Source: an uncultured Planctomycetaceae bacterium
GTDB taxonomy: Bacteria; Planctomycetota; Planctomycetia; Pirellulales; UBA1268
NCBI GenBank assembly: GCA_903885855.1
Contig: CAISKG010000445.1
Span: 1 to 5,103, forward strand
DNA: 5,103 nucleotides
Direction of reading: 5' to 3'
Below, piece after piece: positions 1 to 5,103 of this stretch. How positions within the stretch are numbered: the stretch's first letter is position 1; every line of letters begins with the position of its first letter. The position numbers were made by a program, and so were the translations under genes. A model generated the notes under the pieces. The model saw only the letters and a list, made by a program, of their open reading frames with translations. It was not told where the DNA came from and did not search any database.

Positions 1-87
1 GGGGCGCCCGGCACAGCCGACGGCCTGCCCCGCCCCGCCCGGGCCGGCCGCGGCCGCCCCGGTCCCGCCACGCCGGGGATGGCCGGG

Positions 88-106
88 CGCTGCCAAAACG
101 GCAGCG
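88..106. repeat. Perfect inverted repeat, operator/enhancer or terminator stem
   Basis: The arms CGCTGCC (88-94) and GGCAGCG (100-106) are perfectly complementary around a 5-base AAAAC centre. There is no T-run after it, so it is not a classic intrinsic terminator, though it could end an upstream transcript as a bare GC stem. Its centre is about 130 bases upstream of the transcription start predicted from the candidate sigma-54 promoter at 201-216, which is in the usual range for an enhancer-binding activator. The same half-site GGCAGC recurs at 115-120, and its complement GCTGCC at 241-246. The structure is seen; the function is inferred. Confidence 0.5.
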
Positions 107-200
107 GGCCCCCGGGCAGCCGATCACCGACCCCCGTCGCCCCCGCGAAAACCGTCCAATCAAAGGGAGATGGTGGGATTTCAGGATCTTTTCCGGCGGA

Positions 201-216
201 CGGCACGCGGCTTGCT
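201..216 (+). promoter_or_regulatory. Candidate sigma-54 (-24/-12) promoter
   Basis: The sequence reads CGGCACG-CGGC-TTGCT. The sigma-54 consensus is TGGCACG, four free bases, then TTGC followed by A or T. Only the first base differs (C for T). The diagnostic GG (202-203) and GC (214-215) are separated by exactly ten bases, as RpoN requires. The predicted start of transcription is near 226-228, giving a leader of about 116 bases before groEL1. No convincing sigma-70 -35/-10 pair is visible in this GC-rich stretch. RpoN control would require an ATP-dependent activator; the palindrome at 88-106 is a possible site. This is a sequence match only, without expression evidence. Confidence 0.55.
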
Positions 217-329
217 CCCCTCCGGGGTCATGCTGGCGCCGCTGCCATTTAGGCTCCGGTCGTCGCCCCGCCGGCCGGCCCCCCGCCGTCCCGCAGCCCG
301 GCCCCCCGCCGCGGCGCCCCGTCCACAAC

Positions 330-334
330 AGGAG
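330..334 (+). promoter_or_regulatory. Shine-Dalgarno of groEL1
   Basis: AGGAG lies nine bases before a GTG at 344. It fixes the start of GroEL1 as MAKQMVFDDE, which lines up with the usual GroEL N-terminus. Confidence 0.85.
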
Positions 335-343
335 AAGTGAACC

Positions 344-2044
<1,701 letters not shown>

Positions 2045-2127
2045 GCCCCGCCGCCCGGCGATGACGCCCCTCGGCCCCCGGCAGACGAACGAACCGAACC
2101 AACTTTTTTCTTTCCGGAGTGATTCCC
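2045..2127 (+). other. groEL1-groES gap with T-tract and groES ribosome site
   Basis: This 83-base spacer holds a low-structure run of GAAC/GAACC/AAC repeats (about 2086-2102), then a T-rich tract (2104-2113), and GGAG at 2116-2119, eight bases before the groES ATG. The T-run is not preceded by a stem able to act as an intrinsic terminator, because the sequence before it is unpaired A/C. An unstructured leader suited to efficient translation is the simplest reading. No -10/-35 or sigma-54 match is seen. Confidence 0.6.
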
Positions 2128-2433
2128 ATGGCAGCCAAGAACCTGAAGATCCGCCCCCTCGATGACCGTGTCGTCGTGACGCCTGTCGAGGCCGAGGAGC
2201 GCACCGCCGGCGGCATCGTCCTGCCCGACAGCGCCAAGGAGAAGCCGCAGCGCGGCCACGTCGTGGCCCTCGGCCCCGGCAAGCTCCTCGAGAACGGCTC
2301 GCGTGCCGCGATGTCGGTGGCGGTGGGCGACGAGGTGATCTACGGCAAGTACTCCGGCAGCGACATCGAGGTCGACGGCCACGAGGTGAAGATCCTCCGC
2401 GAGAGCGAGATCCTCGCGAAGGTCTCGGGCTGA
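2128..2433 (+). CDS. groES: Co-chaperonin GroES
   Basis: 10-kDa co-chaperonin of 101 residues (E. coli has 97). Its heptamer caps the GroEL ring and closes the folding chamber. The N-terminus NLKIRPLDDRVVV (5-17) is the standard first beta strand. The mobile loop that inserts into GroEL spans about 20-40, with the GroEL-contacting Gly-Gly-Ile-Val-Leu at 28-32. The roof-loop region follows around LENG (54-57), then VAVGDEVIYGKYSG and a final EVDGHEVKILRESEILA segment. I chose the ATG at 2128 because GGAG ends eight bases upstream and MAAKNLKIRP matches the family. An in-frame GTG at 2119 overlaps that site and is unlikely. It is the only groES in the window, so it probably serves both GroELs; the hydrophobic mobile-loop edge fits GroEL2's canonical apical surface particularly well. 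Confidence 0.97.
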   Translation: MAAKNLKIRPLDDRVVVTPVEAEERTAGGIVLPDSAKEKPQRGHVVALGPGKLLENGSRAAMSVAVGDEVIYGKYSGSDIEVDGHEVKILRESEILAKVSG

Positions 2434-2487
2434 CGCGTCGTCGGCCCCGCGGCGTCCCCGGCCCGGCCCCCCCCACACCACAGACCA

Positions 2488-2509
2488 GCCCGCCCCCCGA
2501 TTGGCGGGC
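2488..2509 (+). promoter_or_regulatory. Hairpin just upstream of the groEL2 ribosome site
   Basis: GCCCGCC (2488-2494) pairs perfectly with GGCGGGC (2503-2509) around an 8-base loop (CCCCGATT). The stem ends five bases before the Shine-Dalgarno at 2515-2519, leaving it exposed. No T-run follows, so it is not a standard terminator. It could stabilise or mark a processed 5' end for the groEL2-dnaJ part of the message, or attenuate expression. In sequence this GC-rich, a chance 7-bp stem is possible. Confidence 0.45.
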
Positions 2510-2514
2510 CCCAC

Positions 2515-2519
2515 AGGAG
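2515..2519 (+). promoter_or_regulatory. Shine-Dalgarno of groEL2
   Basis: AGGAG lies eight bases before GTG at 2528. It decides against the in-frame TTG at 2501, which is upstream of this site and would add nine residues that no GroEL needs. Confidence 0.85.
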
Positions 2520-2527
2520 ATCGATCC

Positions 2528-4147
<1,620 letters not shown>

Positions 4148-4151
4148 CGCC

Positions 4152-4166
4152 CCGGCCGCGCGCCGG
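4152..4166 (+). repeat. Short GC stem-loop after the groEL2 stop
   Basis: CCGGC (4152-4156) and GCCGG (4162-4166) form a 5-bp stem around CGCGC, beginning four bases after the groEL2 stop. There is no T-run, so termination is unlikely, and dnaJ follows on the same strand. It may protect the 3' end of a processed groEL2 message, or be a chance stem in GC-rich sequence. Confidence 0.3.
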
Positions 4167-4171
4167 AGAAC

Positions 4172-4196
4172 GGAGGACGTGGGCCCGCACGGGCCC
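4172..4196 (+). promoter_or_regulatory. dnaJ ribosome site separated from the start by a hairpin
   Basis: The only good Shine-Dalgarno before dnaJ is GGAGG at 4172-4176, 31 bases before the ATG, which is too far for normal initiation. Between them GGGCCC (4181-4186) and GGGCCC (4191-4196), each self-complementary, form a 6-bp stem with a GCAC loop. Folding would remove 16 bases and shorten the effective distance to about 15. No in-frame ATG, GTG or TTG lies between the groEL2 stop and 4208, so the start cannot simply be moved upstream. Confidence 0.45.
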
Positions 4197-4207
4197 CTCC
4201 CGCCCCC

Positions 4208-5103
4208 ATGTCCCAACAGCGTGACTTCTACGAGGTGCTGGGGGTGGATCGGCGCGCCACCGGCGCGCAGATCTCCGAGGCGTACCGCAAACTCGCGATC
4301 CGCTGCCATCCCGACAAGAACCCCGGCGACCAGGAGGCGGCCGACCGCTTCAAGGAGGCCGCGCGGGCCTTCGAGGTCCTCTCCGACGACGAGCTGCGCG
4401 CCCGCTACGACCGCTACGGCCACGCCGGCCTCCAGGGGGCGGGGCGGACGCACGAGTTCAACGACATCTCCGACATCTTCGAGGCCTTCGGCGACATCTT
4501 CGGCGGCGGGGTTTTCGGCGGCGACAAGCGCCGCTCCAACCGGCCGCGGCAGGGGAAGGACGTCTTCAGCACCCTCTCGATGACGCTCCTCGAGGCCGCC
4601 CGCGGGGCGACGAAGACGATCGAGTTCACCCGCCACGAGGCCTGCGCCGACTGCGACGGCAGCGGGGCCAAGCGAGGCACCAAGCCGGTGCCCTGCGACT
4701 ACTGCGGTGGCCGCGGGCAGGTGGTGCAGTCGGCCGGGGTCTTCCGCCTGCAGACGACCTGCCCCGCCTGCCGCGGGGCGGGGGCGATCGTGCGGGAGCG
4801 CTGCCCGGCCTGTGCCGGCGAGGGGCTCGTCGAGGAGCACGTGGAGCGCAAGGTCACGATCCCCGCCGGCGTCGACCGCGACGTGCGCGTGCGCCTCGCC
4901 GGCGAGGGGGAGCCGGGGGCCAACGGCGGCCCGCCCGGCGACTGCTACTGCGTGATCGAGATCGAGGACCACCCCTTCCTCACCCGCGACGGCCGCGACC
5001 TCCACTGCGAGGTGCCGGTGAGCTACGGCCAGGCGGCGCTCGGGGCCACCGTCGAGGTGCCCACGCTCGACGGGCCGCGGCCCCTCGAGATCGCCCGCGG
5101 CAC
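4208..5103 (+). CDS. dnaJ: Chaperone DnaJ (type I Hsp40), 3' end cut by window
   Basis: Hsp40 co-chaperone that binds unfolded proteins and stimulates the DnaK ATPase. The window holds 298 codons; E. coli DnaJ has 376 residues, so roughly the last fifth is missing. The J domain (about 5-72) carries YEVLGV, the HPD motif at 34-36 and a normal helix IV. A short Gly/Phe-type linker follows with DISDIF and FGDIFGG (87-100). The zinc region has all four CxxCxGxG repeats: Cys146/149, 163/166, 185/188 and 199/202. Substrate domains then run through GEGEPG, GGPPGD and the strongly conserved ALGATVEVPTLDG near 277-289. Cys246 and Cys248 in DCYC replace the more common hydrophobic residues. ATG at 4208 gives the family N-terminus and is the first possible in-frame start after groEL2. 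DnaJ rather than CbpA is clear from the zinc fingers. Linkage to groE rather than to dnaK in the visible sequence is less usual; grpE or dnaK could lie further right. Confidence 0.95.
   Translation, partial: MSQQRDFYEVLGVDRRATGAQISEAYRKLAIRCHPDKNPGDQEAADRFKEAARAFEVLSDDELRARYDRYGHAGLQGAGRTHEFNDISDIFEAFGDIFGGGVFGGDKRRSNRPRQGKDVFSTLSMTLLEAARGATKTIEFTRHEACADCDGSGAKRGTKPVPCDYCGGRGQVVQSAGVFRLQTTCPACRGAGAIVRERCPACAGEGLVEEHVERKVTIPAGVDRDVRVRLAGEGEPGANGGPPGDCYCVIEIEDHPFLTRDGRDLHCEVPVSYGQAALGATVEVPTLDGPRPLEIARG

Larger units (their letters stand above)
1..343. other. Gene-free upstream region of the chaperone operon
   Basis: I see no supportable gene here. All three forward frames are open for long distances, but this is what extreme GC content produces. 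The conceptual peptides are Pro/Arg/Ala-rich, and no start has a well-spaced Shine-Dalgarno. Positions 1-60 are low-complexity GC with nested palindromes (a perfect 12-bp one at 45-56). Positions 140-200 are the most AT-containing part and lead into the candidate promoter. Positions 251-330 are C-rich (about 46 C against 23 G by hand count) and would form most of the leader of the groEL1 message. The end of an upstream gene in the first ~80 bases cannot be excluded. Confidence 0.6.

Noticed and set aside
170..340. Short forward frame starting at ATG 170 and ending just before groEL1, possible leader peptide
   Set aside because: The purine run GGGAG abuts the ATG with no spacing, the peptide is Pro/Arg low-complexity, and the candidate promoter lies inside it.
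1..343. CIRCE (HrcA operator) or other known heat-shock operator
   Set aside because: I looked for TTAGCACTC with its nine-base-spaced complement here and in the other gaps and found nothing close.
2104..2113. T-tract as an intrinsic terminator after groEL1
   Set aside because: The 20 bases before it are A/C-rich and cannot form a stem, and the groES ribosome site follows at once.
2119..2127. GTG at 2119 as an upstream start for groES
   Set aside because: It overlaps the Shine-Dalgarno used by the ATG at 2128 and adds three residues not typical of the family.
2501..2527. TTG at 2501 as the groEL2 start
   Set aside because: The AGGAG ribosome site is downstream of it, and the GTG at 2528 gives the standard N-terminus.

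Overview
The window is a chaperone operon from a GC-rich bacterium, read entirely on the + strand: groEL (copy 1), groES, groEL (copy 2), and the first 298 codons of dnaJ, which runs off the right edge. Two full-length, clearly diverged GroELs flanking a single groES, the wording of both proteins, GTG starts on both groEL genes and the very high GC content point to Planctomycetota, probably a Pirellulales-like lineage. That assignment is inference from family knowledge, not a database match.

Layout. Positions 1-343 hold no gene I can support. This stretch contains a perfect 7-bp inverted repeat (88-106), a strong candidate sigma-54 promoter (201-216, GG and GC exactly ten bases apart), a C-rich leader and a good Shine-Dalgarno. 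GroEL1 (344-2044) keeps the ATPase residues and ends in a His-rich stretch plus a Gly-Gly-Met tail, but differs from the E. coli protein at several apical and ring-interface positions. GroES (2128-2433) has a normal mobile loop. GroEL2 (2528-4147) has canonical substrate/GroES-binding residues but ends in a short basic tail with no GGM. DnaJ (4208 to beyond 5103) is a full type I J-protein with HPD and four zinc-finger repeats.

The intergenic gaps are 83, 94 and 60 bases and show no convincing internal terminator or promoter, so one polycistronic message is the simplest reading. GC-rich hairpins sit just before the groEL2 Shine-Dalgarno, just after the groEL2 stop, and between the only good Shine-Dalgarno and the dnaJ start; they may adjust relative translation or stability. 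No CIRCE element is visible. Together the genes supply two GroE chamber types with one lid, plus an Hsp40 that delivers unfolded clients to DnaK (not in this window).

Most worth checking: the sigma-54-type promoter with an upstream palindrome; the split of canonical GroEL traits between the two paralogs, including an Arg-to-Glu change at a known inter-ring contact in GroEL1, which raises the possibility of mixed rings; and the hairpin in the dnaJ ribosome-binding region.
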